Positions 17,673-27,584 of a DNA stretch of 64,000 nucleotides are shown in pieces. The notes below the pieces were generated by a model. The model had not been told where the DNA came from, made no database searches, and saw only the letters and a program-made list of their open reading frames with translations. This stretch comes from Ignavibacteriales bacterium. Lineage in GTDB: Bacteria; Bacteroidota; Ignavibacteria; Ignavibacteriales; Ignavibacteriaceae. Every line of letters begins with the position of its first letter. Position 1 is the first letter of the stretch. The DNA is taken from the NCBI GenBank assembly GCA_016709765.1, contig JADJMD010000013.1, forward strand, positions 1,308,995 through 1,372,994, given 5' to 3'. The position numbers were made by a program, and so were the translations under genes.

Positions 17673-20569
17673 ATGGAAAAAATATCAAAGCAAAAAAAGT
17701 TTAGCTTTTTTATAAGAATTTTACTACCAACTTTTTTAACAATCGGACTTTTCATCGCATCACTTTTTATCGTTTTTATTCCGCAGTTTGAAAAAGCCGT
17801 TATGGATCGAAAACGTGAAATGATAAAAGAATTAACGAACTCTGCTTGTAGTATTTTAGACAAATGGTATGAAGCAGAATCACAGGGAAAAGTTGGGCGA
17901 AATGATGCTCAGGAAATTGCAAAAAACGAAATTATAAGTCTTAGGTATGGCGAAGGATTAAAAGACTATTTCTGGGTAACTGATTACCATCCCAATATGA
18001 TAGTTCATCCATACAGATTGGATTTAATCAATAAAGATCTCACTCAGACTAAAGATTCCCGCGGAAAATTACTTTTTGTCGAAATGGCTCAAACTGCTAA
18101 AGCAGAGGGCTCCGGATTCGTTTACTATATGTGGCAGTGGAAAGATGATTCAACACGAATTGTTCCCAAGCTTTCTTATGTTAAAAAATTTGAACCATGG
18201 CAATGGGTAATTGGTACAGGTATTTATATTGAAGATGTAAGTATAGAAATTGCAGCGCTTGAAAAGCAGATGATAAACATTTCGATTGGAATTATATTTT
18301 TAATTACACTTCTGTTGTCATTCATTTCATATCAAAACATTAAAACAGAAAAGCATCGATTGCAGGCAGAATCTGATTTACATGAATCACGTGAAAAATT
18401 TAAATCAATTGTAGAAGCATCATCAGAGGGGTTGGTGATGATTCTTGAAAACAAGCAAATCTACTTTAACAAAACTATCTGCCAGATGCTGGGTTATTTA
18501 GAAGATGAAATAAAAACACTCAGATTTGCTGATATTTTTGTTAAACAGCCGGCGCTTTCTATTTACAATTTTGATAATGGTGAGTTAAAAGTAAACTCTG
18601 ACTTTCAAAGTGAGCAGATGGAATCAGTATTAAAGAAAAAAGATAGCTCCAAATTAAATGCACTTCTAATTGCTTCCCCAATTTCTTTTCTAAATAATAA
18701 TGGAGTTGTATTTAGCTTTAAAGATATCACTGCGGCTAAAAATTTATCAGATGAAATTTCCAAAACTGAACACAAGCACATTGCATTGGCAAACAAACTT
18801 TCAACAGGACTTTTTACGCCAAAAGTGATGAAAGAATATCACTGTTGGATATTAATAACGCAACGAAAGATTTATTAGGTATTAAAGAAGATGATGATAA
18901 AGATATTTACTTATCGGATTTTTTCGAAAAGCAATCTGAGTGTCGACAGTTTTATAGGGATTTGTTTCAATCCGGATTTGTAAAAAATAGAGTGGTAAGT
19001 TTTATAAAAAAGGATGGTAAGAAAATATTTGTTTCAGTTTCATCTGTTCTTACAGATGATCAGAAAAATAATGTTAAGTTTATAGATGGAACGCTTGAGG
19101 ATTATACCGAACAAATAAGTATCCAAAAAGAAAGAGATTTATTAATTAGTGATTTACAAAATTCGGTTTCGTTATTAAATAGACCCATAAATGAATTTAT
19201 TAAAGCAGTGCCTCGATGTGATTTTAATCTTTCTGCTTTAGAGGCAATTAAGATTATGGCAAGAGAAAAATCTGAAACTATACTGCTTACAAAGGATTCC
19301 GAAAAAGAAATTGGCATTGTTACTCTTACTGATCTTAAAAACCGATTATTGTCTAATGAAGCTGATTTAAATTTACCTGTGCTCAATTATATGTCTTCTC
19401 CATTAATATCAATAAATCATTTATCATCAATTTATAATGCTTTGGTTTGCTTATCAGAAAAAAACGTTCATCATTTGCTTGTTAAGAATGAAGAATCACA
19501 TATTGTAGGTATAATTAATTCAGGGGAACTTCAAAAAGCTTTCCATCTTACTTATTTGTTTTTCATTCGCAAAATTCAGGATGCTGAAAGCATTAGTGAA
19601 ATAAATTCAGCACTTGCACAGGCAATGCATATTGTTTATGGATTGATAAAGGAATGCAGAAGTGCATCCGAGATAACCCGGATGACTACCGTTATTGCAG
19701 ATGCAGTATTAAAAAGTTTGATTCAACTTATTATAAAAGATATAGGAGAACCACCGGTTTCATTTGCATTTATTACTTTGGGGAGTGAAGGTAGGGAAGA
19801 GCAAACATTATCCACGGATCAGGACAATGCTATTGTTTTTGATGAATGCGAAGTTGAAATTCTTAATTCAGTTCAAAATTATTTTTTAAAGTTTGGGCAA
19901 AAAGTTTCTGAAGGTTTAGATACAATTGGTTTTAGGTATTGTAGAGGAAATGTAATGGCAAAAAACCCTCAATGGTGTCAGCCGTTATCAGTTTGGAAAA
20001 ACTACTTTACTGAATGGATTACAAAAGCAGAACCCAAAGACTTACTTGATATAAAAATCTTTTTTGATCTTAGATTTGTTTATGGAAACAATACTCTAAT
20101 TGAAGATCTTCAAAAACATATCAATCATATTACTTCAAGCAGTAGTTCGTTTTTTATTTATATGGCAGATAGTATTCTTCAAACACACATCCCCGAAGGC
20201 GCAAATAAATTAAAAACAGTATTTGATATTAAATCACTAATGTTGCCTATTGTAGATTTAGCTCGGTTGTATTCACTAAAACATCAAATAAAAATTTCTA
20301 ACACATTAAAAAGATTAGAACTCATCCACAAGAAAAACATTATATCACATTCCGGCTACACAAATATTTTACAAGCATACAATTTTTTATTGCAGTTGCG
20401 TTTTAAACATCAAGCATTGCAGATTTCTGAGCATAAGATTCCGGATAACAACATTGATCCGCAAAAGCAATCCGATATTGATTTAATCATTATCAAAAAA
20501 ACGGTTTCTATTATTGAAGATTTTCAAAATAAAGTTAAGTTAGATTTTAAAGGAACACTTGCAGGATAG
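17673..20569 (+). CDS. Cache-PAS-CBS-DUF294 nucleotidyltransferase-like sensor protein (one frameshift)
   Basis: The gene reads as two frames that join if one base is restored near 18810-18822 (2897 nt + 1 = 966 codons, about 965 residues). The order is TM1 (about 10-32), an extracytoplasmic Cache domain (about 40-185, FWVTDYHPNMIVHPYR and WQWVIGTGIYI), TM2 (about 197-220) and two PAS domains (about 245-490). Then come a CBS pair (about 505-630), a DUF294 nucleotidyltransferase-like domain with GSEGREEQTLSTDQDNA near 704, and DUF294_C. Without the repair the second frame would start at a TTG at 18845 with no ribosome site, in the middle of the second PAS domain. DUF294/CBS proteins commonly neighbour ActP-like symporters, as here. 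A Cache input suggests direct sensing of an external small carboxylate. Confidence 0.8.
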
Positions 20570-20623
20570 TTAGCAATAGGCAATAATTAGCCTCATTTAA
20601 TCTTAGTAAATATTGATCAATCT

Positions 20624-20653
20624 TTGATCTTCATGGTGTTTGTAATAATTTTG
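20624..20653 (+). promoter_or_regulatory. Bacteroidota-type promoter before the DUF485/symporter operon
   Basis: TTG at 20624-20626 is followed by a 19-base spacer and TAATTTTG at 20646-20653, matching the -33 TTG / -7 TAnnTTTG consensus. It lies about 85 bases upstream of the DUF485 start. It would let the transporter genes be transcribed separately from the sensor gene. Confidence 0.45.
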
Positions 20654-20736
20654 TTTACACAACAAAACTATTTTGTGCATGAAAATATTCCTACATCGTT
20701 TACTTCATTTATTATTCACATCTAAAGGAAAAACCT

Positions 20737-21051
20737 ATGAGCATTCAATCAGAGAAAGTACAAGAAATTGTTAACTCGGAAAAATTTAAGGAGCTTGTTA
20801 GAAAGCGGCTCAGAGTTTCCCTTTCGCTTACCGCCATAATGCTTATCGTTTATTTTGGATTTATGCTCACCATCGCTTTTAATAAAGAACTGTTGTCGAT
20901 TAAAATCGCAGAGCATATTACCATCGGTCTTCCAATCGGTATCGGTATTATAATTTTTGCATGGCTCATCACCGGCGTTTACACTCTTTGGGCAAATAAA
21001 TCTTATGATAAAAGCGTAAGAGAGCTTCGTAACCAGGTTCTTCAAAAATAA
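20737..21051 (+). CDS. DUF485 family inner-membrane protein (YjcH-like)
   Basis: This 104-residue protein is a typical DUF485 member: a short N-terminal helix (SEKFKELVRKRLRVS), two TM helices (about 30-50 and 64-84) and a short basic C-terminus. AAGGAAA precedes the ATG. In E. coli the homologous yjcH sits just before actP. Here too the gene precedes an ActP-like symporter, by 40 bases. It is thought to assist or belong to the symporter, with no proven biochemical role. Confidence 0.85.
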   Translation: MSIQSEKVQEIVNSEKFKELVRKRLRVSLSLTAIMLIVYFGFMLTIAFNKELLSIKIAEHITIGLPIGIGIIIFAWLITGVYTLWANKSYDKSVRELRNQVLQK

Positions 21052-21091
21052 ATAAAAATTTAATAACGATATTAAAATAAGGAGATATAAC

Positions 21092-22639
21092 TTGGATACT
21101 TTTCAAACAACTCTCGGACAAGTTAACATCGCATCAATATTAATCTTTTTTGTATTTGTTACAATAACATTGTTCATAACGTATTGGGCGGCAAAAAGAA
21201 CAAAAACAACTTCTGAATTTTATGCAGCCGATAGAAGCATATCTGGATTTCAAAACGGATTGGCTCTTGCAGGTGATTATATGAGCGCAGCATCATTTCT
21301 GGGAATTGCAGGCATGGTTGCTCTTAAAGGCTATGATGGTTTAATTTATTCAATTGGATTTTTGGTTGGTTGGCCGCTTGTGATGTTTCTAATTGCTGAA
21401 CCTCTTAGAAACTTAGGCAAATTTACTTTTGCCGATGTGGTTGCCTTTCGCTTAAAACAAAGACCGGTTAGAATAGCATCATCAGTCGGTTCACTTAGTA
21501 CAATTATTTTTTATCTTATTGCTCAGATGGTTGGAGCAGGATCACTTATAACCATATTGTTTGGTCTGCCATATGAGTTTGCAATTATTATTGTTGGTGT
21601 GGTTATGATATCCTACGTTCTATTTGGGGGAATGCTTGCAACAACCTGGGTTCAAATTATTAAAGCTGTTTTGCTTTTATGTGGCGCTACCTTTTTAGTA
21701 ATTATGACGTTAGCAAACTTCGGAATGAATCCCATCGCATTGTTTGAACAAGCAGCAACAAAATATTCCGGTTCAGTTTTAGAGCCGGGTGGATTTGTTA
21801 AGAATCCGTGGGATGCTATTTCACTTGGACTTGCTCTTATCTTTGGAACCGCTGGATTGCCTCATATTTTAATGCGCTTCTTTACTGTTCCGGACGCTAA
21901 ACAAGCTAGAAAATCTGTTTTCATCGCCACTGGCTTTATTGGATATTTTTATATTCTAACTTTTATTATTGGATTTGGAGCAATGGTTCTTGTGGGTCAG
22001 GATGTTATTGCCGGTATTGATAAAGGGGGGAATATGGCTGCTCTTCTTCTTGCCGAATCTGTTGGCGGTCAGTTCTTTCTTGGTTTTATTGCAGCCGTAG
22101 CTTTTGCAACTATACTTGCCGTTGTTGCAGGATTAACACTATCAGGGGCTTCCACTCTTTCTCATGATCTTTATGTTAGTGTGATTAAGAAAGGGAAAGC
22201 AGATGAAGTTGGAGAGGTAAAAGTTGCGCGAATGGCTACATTACTAATTGGAGTTATGGCCATTATTCTTGGTTTTATTTTCAAAGGACAAAATGTTGCA
22301 TTTATGGTTGGATTAGCATTCTCAATTGCTGCAAGTGCTAATTTTCCATCTTTGCTTTTATCCATTCTTTGGAAGAAATTTACAACTAAGGGTGCCGTAG
22401 CAAGCATGATTACAGGCTCAGGTTTAGCCGTAGTACTAATACTTCTTAGCCCAACTGTTTGGGTAGATCTCTTTGGTAACGAAACAGCAATCTTTCCACT
22501 AAAAAACCCTGCACTCGTTTCAATGTCAGCGGCTTTTATTATGGGAATTTTAGTTTCCTTATTTACTAAAGAAGATGAGGCAGCTTTAAAATTTGAGGAT
22601 GAAAAATTAAGGACTTATTTAGGTGTAGGTTCAGAGTAA
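21092..22639 (+). CDS. Sodium:solute symporter, ActP (acetate permease)-like
   Basis: This 515-residue protein has about 13 TM helices. It carries the SSS-family pattern: FYAADRSISGFQNGLALAGDYMSAASFLGI near the N-terminus and GTAGLPHILMRFFTVPDAKQARKS in the centre. These are closest to the ActP/YjcG subgroup that imports acetate and related monocarboxylates. The start is a TTG at 21092 behind a strong AAGGAG site; no better ATG is available before helix 1. It lies between DUF485 and a porin and downstream of the Cache/CBS/DUF294 sensor. The substrate assignment rests on family and context. Confidence 0.85.
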   Translation: MDTFQTTLGQVNIASILIFFVFVTITLFITYWAAKRTKTTSEFYAADRSISGFQNGLALAGDYMSAASFLGIAGMVALKGYDGLIYSIGFLVGWPLVMFLIAEPLRNLGKFTFADVVAFRLKQRPVRIASSVGSLSTIIFYLIAQMVGAGSLITILFGLPYEFAIIIVGVVMISYVLFGGMLATTWVQIIKAVLLLCGATFLVIMTLANFGMNPIALFEQAATKYSGSVLEPGGFVKNPWDAISLGLALIFGTAGLPHILMRFFTVPDAKQARKSVFIATGFIGYFYILTFIIGFGAMVLVGQDVIAGIDKGGNMAALLLAESVGGQFFLGFIAAVAFATILAVVAGLTLSGASTLSHDLYVSVIKKGKADEVGEVKVARMATLLIGVMAIILGFIFKGQNVAFMVGLAFSIAASANFPSLLLSILWKKFTTKGAVASMITGSGLAVVLILLSPTVWVDLFGNETAIFPLKNPALVSMSAAFIMGILVSLFTKEDEAALKFEDEKLRTYLGVGSE

Positions 22640-22666
22640 TTAATTTATTTTGTAGGGAATAACCAA

Positions 22667-23890
22667 ATGAAAAAATATTTTTTATTATTTTTTGTATTGT
22701 GCATATTTACAAGTGTTTATGCACAGGATAACAAATCCGGATTTGGAATATCGTTTTCCGGGTTTGTAAAAACGGATATCCTTTTTGATTCTCGTCAAAC
22801 TGTTTCCGCTAGGGAAGGACACTTTTTGCTGTATCCTTCTCCAGAATCATTTGATGTAAATAGGGTTGATATAAATGATAGCCCAGGGTTTAATATTTTA
22901 TCAATTCAATCTCGTTTAACAGGTAAAATTACCGGTCCGGATGCATTTGGTGCCAAAACTTCTGGACAACTGGAAGGGGAATTTTTTGGAACGGCTGATG
23001 GTGATATAAATGGTTTTAGACTGCGCCACGCTTTTGTAAAAATGGATTGGGAAAATACATCTTTACTTGTTGGGCAAACCTGGAACCCGATGTTTATTAC
23101 TGAACTAGTTCCGGGAACGGTTTCCTTCAACACTGGAGCGCCGTTTAATCCATTTGCACGTAATCCACAAATTCGTTTTTCTGTTTCAGTGGATAAATTT
23201 AAATTTATTGCTACAGCACTAGCACAGCGTGATTTTCAAAGTAACGGACCAAACGGATTCAGTTCTTCTTATTTAAGAAACTCGGTTATTCCAAATCTTC
23301 ATGGTCAAATTCAATTTGCCAGCGATGGTCATCTTGCAGGAATAGCTTTTGATTACAAAAAACTTACGCCTCGTTTAGTAACAACAAAAAATGTTTCAAC
23401 AGATGAATCCATAAGCAGTTTAGCAGCTTCTGCATTCTTCAAACTTAATTTGCAGCCTGTTACAATTAAGGCACAAGGCGTTTATGGAGGCAATCTGGCT
23501 GATTTGATGATGCTTGGCGGTTATGCAATAAAATCCATTGATACTACAAACGGAATTGAGCAATACACGGATTTAAAATGTTTATCCGGATGGATAGATA
23601 TATCAACTGGAAAAGAAATTGAATTTGGATTGTTTGCCGGATACTCAAAGTCACTAGGTGCTTCAGATAATATTGCAGGAACATATTATGGAAGAGGAAC
23701 TAATATCGATAAACTGTTAAGAGTTTCTCCTCGTATTCAGTTCAATAGTGAAAAAACACGCATCTCTACTGAGTTAGAATATACTTCTGCTGCATACGGC
23801 ACAAACGATAATTTAGACAAAGGAAAAATTAAGGATCTAAAATCGGTTGCCAATATTAGGTTATTGGTAGCTTTTTTCTACTTCTTTTAA
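22667..23890 (+). CDS. Outer-membrane porin, DcaP-like
   Basis: This 407-residue protein has a signal peptide (1-19, cut after SVYA). It is built of amphipathic strands with the pattern SGFVKTDILFDSR near the start, then FFGTADGDINGFRLRHAFVKMDW, LLVGQTWNPMF and TGAPFNPFARNPQIRFS. These are typical of the DcaP-like trimeric porins that pass small carboxylates. It ends in aromatic residues (FFYFF). It is 27 bases after the symporter gene and is followed by a terminator, so it is probably the outer-membrane channel of the same uptake unit. Confidence 0.8.
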   Translation: MKKYFLLFFVLCIFTSVYAQDNKSGFGISFSGFVKTDILFDSRQTVSAREGHFLLYPSPESFDVNRVDINDSPGFNILSIQSRLTGKITGPDAFGAKTSGQLEGEFFGTADGDINGFRLRHAFVKMDWENTSLLVGQTWNPMFITELVPGTVSFNTGAPFNPFARNPQIRFSVSVDKFKFIATALAQRDFQSNGPNGFSSSYLRNSVIPNLHGQIQFASDGHLAGIAFDYKKLTPRLVTTKNVSTDESISSLAASAFFKLNLQPVTIKAQGVYGGNLADLMMLGGYAIKSIDTTNGIEQYTDLKCLSGWIDISTGKEIEFGLFAGYSKSLGASDNIAGTYYGRGTNIDKLLRVSPRIQFNSEKTRISTELEYTSAAYGTNDNLDKGKIKDLKSVANIRLLVAFFYFF

Positions 23891-23906
23891 TTTCTATTCA
23901 TAAAAG

Positions 23907-23943
23907 AAAAGGACTAATTGGATTTCTCATTAGTCCTTTTTTT
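23907..23943 (+). terminator. Rho-independent terminator after the symporter/porin operon
   Basis: The stem AAAAGGACTAAT/ATTAGTCCTTTT (core arms 23911-23918 and 23929-23936) has a 10-base loop and ends in a run of seven T. It begins 17 bases after the porin stop. Confidence 0.85.
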
Positions 23944-24032
23944 CTAATTTCTTCATAAATACTGCGATTCTACTTTTAACTTAAAACATTTGATATAATT
24001 AATGCACTAACCACCAACATCACAAAAATCAT

Positions 24033-24040
24033 TATATTTG
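24033..24040 (+). promoter_or_regulatory. Candidate -7 element upstream of valS
   Basis: TATATTTG followed by CAC is a very good match to the TAnnTTTG element of Bacteroidota promoters, 27 bases before the valS ATG. No TTG is found at the usual -33 spacing. Confidence 0.4.
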
Positions 24041-24067
24041 CACTCGATTTTTAATAAAGAGATATAA

Positions 24068-26724
24068 ATGTCCGCAAAAAGTTTTTCAGATATTCCTAAA
24101 GCTTACAATCCTTCAGAAGTTGAAGATAAGTGGTACAAGTACTGGATTGATAATAATATTTTCAATTCAGATGTAGACGAAACAAAGAAACCTTATACCA
24201 TTGCTATCCCGCCGCCAAACATAACGGGCATGTTAACGATGGGGCACATTCTTAATAATTCACTTCAGGATATTTTTATCCGTACAAAACGTATGCAGGG
24301 TTTCAACGCCTGCTGGGTTCCCGGAACAGATCACGCATCTATCGCAACAGAAACAAAAGTAACACAGTTTTTAGCTGATAAGCAGATTGATAAATATCAA
24401 ATTGGTCGCGAAGCATTTTTAGAACATTGCCAGGAATGGAAAAAAGAATATGGTGGAATAATTATTCAGCAATTAAAAAAACTTGGCGTTAGCTGCGATT
24501 GGCGGCGCGAACGTTTTACAATGGATGGTGAATATTACCAAGAAGTTATAAAAGCATTTGTTGAACTTTACAAAGAAGGAAAAATTTATCGCGGTTACAG
24601 AATGGTTAATTGGGATCCTGCAAACAAATCTGCAATCTCTGATGAAGAAGTTAATTTTAAAACTGTAAACGGAAAATTGTGGTACTTTAAATATCCCGTA
24701 ATGGATTCTGAAGAGTTTGTTATTGTTGCAACAACTCGTCCCGAAACGATGCTTGGGGATACTGGCGTTGCAGTTAATCCAAATGATAAACGCTACAAGC
24801 ACCTTATTGGCAAAAAAGTTTTATTGCCGATTGCTGAACGTGAGATTCCAATATTTGCGGATGATTATGTTGATATGAAATTTGGAACCGGCGTGGTTAA
24901 AGTTACTCCTGCGCACGATGTTAATGATTATGATATGGGACAGCGACACAAGCTAGAGTTAATTAACATCTTTAATGATAATGCATCAACAAACAACAAT
25001 GTTCCTGAAGAGTTTCGTAATCTTGATCGCTACGAAGTTAGAAAAAAGTTGTTGCACGAATGGATGAACTTGAATTACTTCATATGATTGAAGATTATCA
25101 AAATAAAGTTGGATACTCTGAGCGCGGCAATGTTCCTATCGAACCATACTTAAGCGAACAATGGTTTATGAATATGGATGAACTTGCAAAACCAGCTGTT
25201 GAAGTTGTCCAGCAAGGCAAAGTTAAGTTCTATCCAAAACACTGGGAAAAAACATATTTCCATTGGATGGAAGGGATTCGTGATTGGTGTATTTCTCGCC
25301 AACTCTGGTGGGGACATCGAATTCCTGTTTGGTATTGCGTTGGTGATGATCATTGCAATATAGAATGCAAGCAGCCAATAGCATCTATAACTATTCCAGA
25401 GAAATGTCCGCATTGTGGCTCAACAAATTTAAGACAGGATGAAGATGTACTTGATACTTGGGCATCAAGCTGGTTGTGGGCACACGCAATATTTAAAACT
25501 GAGAAAGAACGAAAATACTATTATCCAACTAACACTCTTGTTACTGGTCCGGATATAATTTTCTTTTGGGTAGCAAGAATGATTATGGCGGGAATGCATT
25601 TTCAAAAAGATATTCCTTTCAGCGATGTTTATTTTACAAGCATCATTCGCGATGTGGAGGGCAGAAAAATGAGTAAGTCTCTTGGCAATTCACCCGATCC
25701 GCTAGAGGTAATTAAAGATTACGGCGCCGATGCTTTAAGGTATACCTTAATTTATCTTACCCCAATGGGGCAGGATTTACTTTTCAACACTGATAAATGT
25801 GAGCTTGGAAGAAACTTTGCAAATAAGATTTGGAATGCTGGAAGATTTTTATTGATGAATGCTGAAAGCATTCCACTTAAAAAAGAATTAAAAAATTCTC
25901 ATTTAGATTTTGCAGATGAATGGATTTATTCACGCTTAAATAAAACATTGCAGCAGCTTAATAAGGCAATGGATGAGTTTGAAGTAAACAATGCAATAAA
26001 ACTTATTTATAGTTTTATATGGAATGACTTCTGTGATTGGTACGTTGAAATGATAAAGAACAGACTCTATGCTGATGTTGAGATAGTTAAATCAGGCGTT
26101 CTAACACGTGCAATTTCAATCTTTGAAGACGCTCTTAAAATGCTTCATCCGTTTATGCCTTTTATTACTGAGGAACTATGGCAGTTGATGGATGATAGGA
26201 AAGATGGAGAAAGCATTTCAACATCCTCATATCCTGTAGTAGATGGGAAACTGATTAAAGACTATGTTGATGAAGAAATGGATTTTGTAAAAGATATAAT
26301 TACTGCAATAAGAAATATCCGTGGTGAAATGAACATTGCTCCATCTAAAAAAGTTAATGCAATGATTAAATCATCTTCTGTAAAAGAACATCAGATCGAG
26401 TACATAAAAAAACTTGCAAAAGTAGAAGACCTTATTGTTGATGCGAATATTCAAAAACCAAAAGCAAGCGCTTCAGCAGTTTTAAGAGGGGTAGAAATAT
26501 TTATTCCGCTTGAAGGGCTGATCGATCTTGAAGTTGAACGACAGAAAATCCAAAAAGAAATAACACGACTTGAAGGATCGCTTGCAGGAATTGATAAAAA
26601 ATTGTCAAATGAAAAGTTTGTTGCAAGTGCAGCTCCAGAAGTTGTTGAAAAAGAAAGAGCAAAACAAAAAAATTGGTTAGATAATATTGGTAAGCTGAAA
26701 GAGATTTTAGCGAACTTAAAGTAA
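24068..26724 (+). CDS. valS: Valine--tRNA ligase (one apparent frameshift)
   Basis: The gene is split at about 25058-25062. Restoring one A (reading HEMDELELL in place of HEWMNLNYFI-stop) joins the halves into 886 codons, or 885 residues, the normal ValRS length. Class I signatures are present: PPPNITGMLTMGHILN near 48-60 (HIGH-type), GRKMSKSLGNSPDP near 533 (KMSKS), and the editing-domain segment ATTRPETMLGDTGVAVNP. The anticodon-binding region contains FNDFCDWYVEMIK-like residues, and the C-terminal coiled coil begins at VERQKIQKEI. It charges tRNA-Val. It is essential and normally single-copy, so the break is most likely a sequence error. Confidence 0.93.
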
Positions 26725-26728
26725 TGTT

Positions 26729-26800
26729 GCTGTCGTCCCGAACTCGTTTCGGGATCTAAATAACAAGAAATAAGATGCTGAAACAAGTTCAGCTTGACTC
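26729..26800. repeat. Pair of palindromes after valS (CCCGAA...TTCGGG and GCTGAA...TTCAGC)
   Basis: Two short inverted repeats lie side by side: CCCGAA/TTCGGG (26737-26742 and 26748-26753) and GCTGAA/TTCAGC (26777-26782 and 26788-26793). They resemble the dispersed palindromic elements common in this phylum. There is no T-run after either stem, so they are not typical terminators. Confidence 0.5.
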
Positions 26801-26814
26801 AAATAGGATTTATT

Positions 26815-27315
26815 ATGTACCGCAAACTAGAAGATTTCATCAACGATTGGACTTACGAGTCCGAATCAACATTAAAAGTATTTAATAATCTTACAGATGA
26901 ATCGTTGATCAAAAAAATTGATGAAAACGTAAGAACAGCAGGCAGACTTGCCTGGCACATAACAACATCAATTGGAGAAATGGCTCATCGCACAGGATTA
27001 ACATTTAAAACTGTAGATAGCAATTCTTCAATTCCAACAACAGCAAAAGAAATTGTGGATGCTTACAAAGAAGCTTCATCAAATTTACTTGCAGCAATAA
27101 AATCAAACTGGAATGATGAATCTTTAATAGTTGAAGATGATATGTATGGTGAAATGTGGAAAAGAGGAACAACGCTTGGAGTTATAATATCTCATCAAAT
27201 TCATCATCGTGCACAACTAACTGTAGTTATGAGATTAAACGGACTTAAAGTTCCCGGTGTTTTTGGTCCATCTAAAGAAGAATGGACAAACTATGGAATG
27301 CAATCTCAGGATTAA
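26815..27315 (+). CDS. DinB family protein
   Basis: This is a 166-residue protein from the ATG at 26815 (AGGA seven bases upstream). A reading from 26794 would start inside the repeat element. Four-helix DinB features are visible: the first metal His in LAWHITTSIGEM, and HQIHHRAQLTVVMRLNG for the other two, ending KVPGVFGPSKEEW. DinB proteins are metal-binding, often thiol-transferase-like or of unknown activity. It follows valS but is separated by the palindromic elements. Confidence 0.85.
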   Translation: MYRKLEDFINDWTYESESTLKVFNNLTDESLIKKIDENVRTAGRLAWHITTSIGEMAHRTGLTFKTVDSNSSIPTTAKEIVDAYKEASSNLLAAIKSNWNDESLIVEDDMYGEMWKRGTTLGVIISHQIHHRAQLTVVMRLNGLKVPGVFGPSKEEWTNYGMQSQD

Positions 27316-27584
27316 ACCTGAGGTAATACAGTTTTCTTATACAGACAATTTATTATCTATTTAATACAAATACATTTTAATCTTTCCCAATTTAGCAGTC
27401 TATTCATAATATTTGATGTTAAACAACAGATCATCATTTCATATTTAATCAATGATGATTTAATTGAAGAAGTAAAATGTTTTATGTATAATACAACAAG
27501 TTTAATATTTATTTACTAGTTCAATTTTATAATGTTTAGCAATATTGCTGTGTCTTAACTTCCATCGTAAAGAAAGACATCGAA

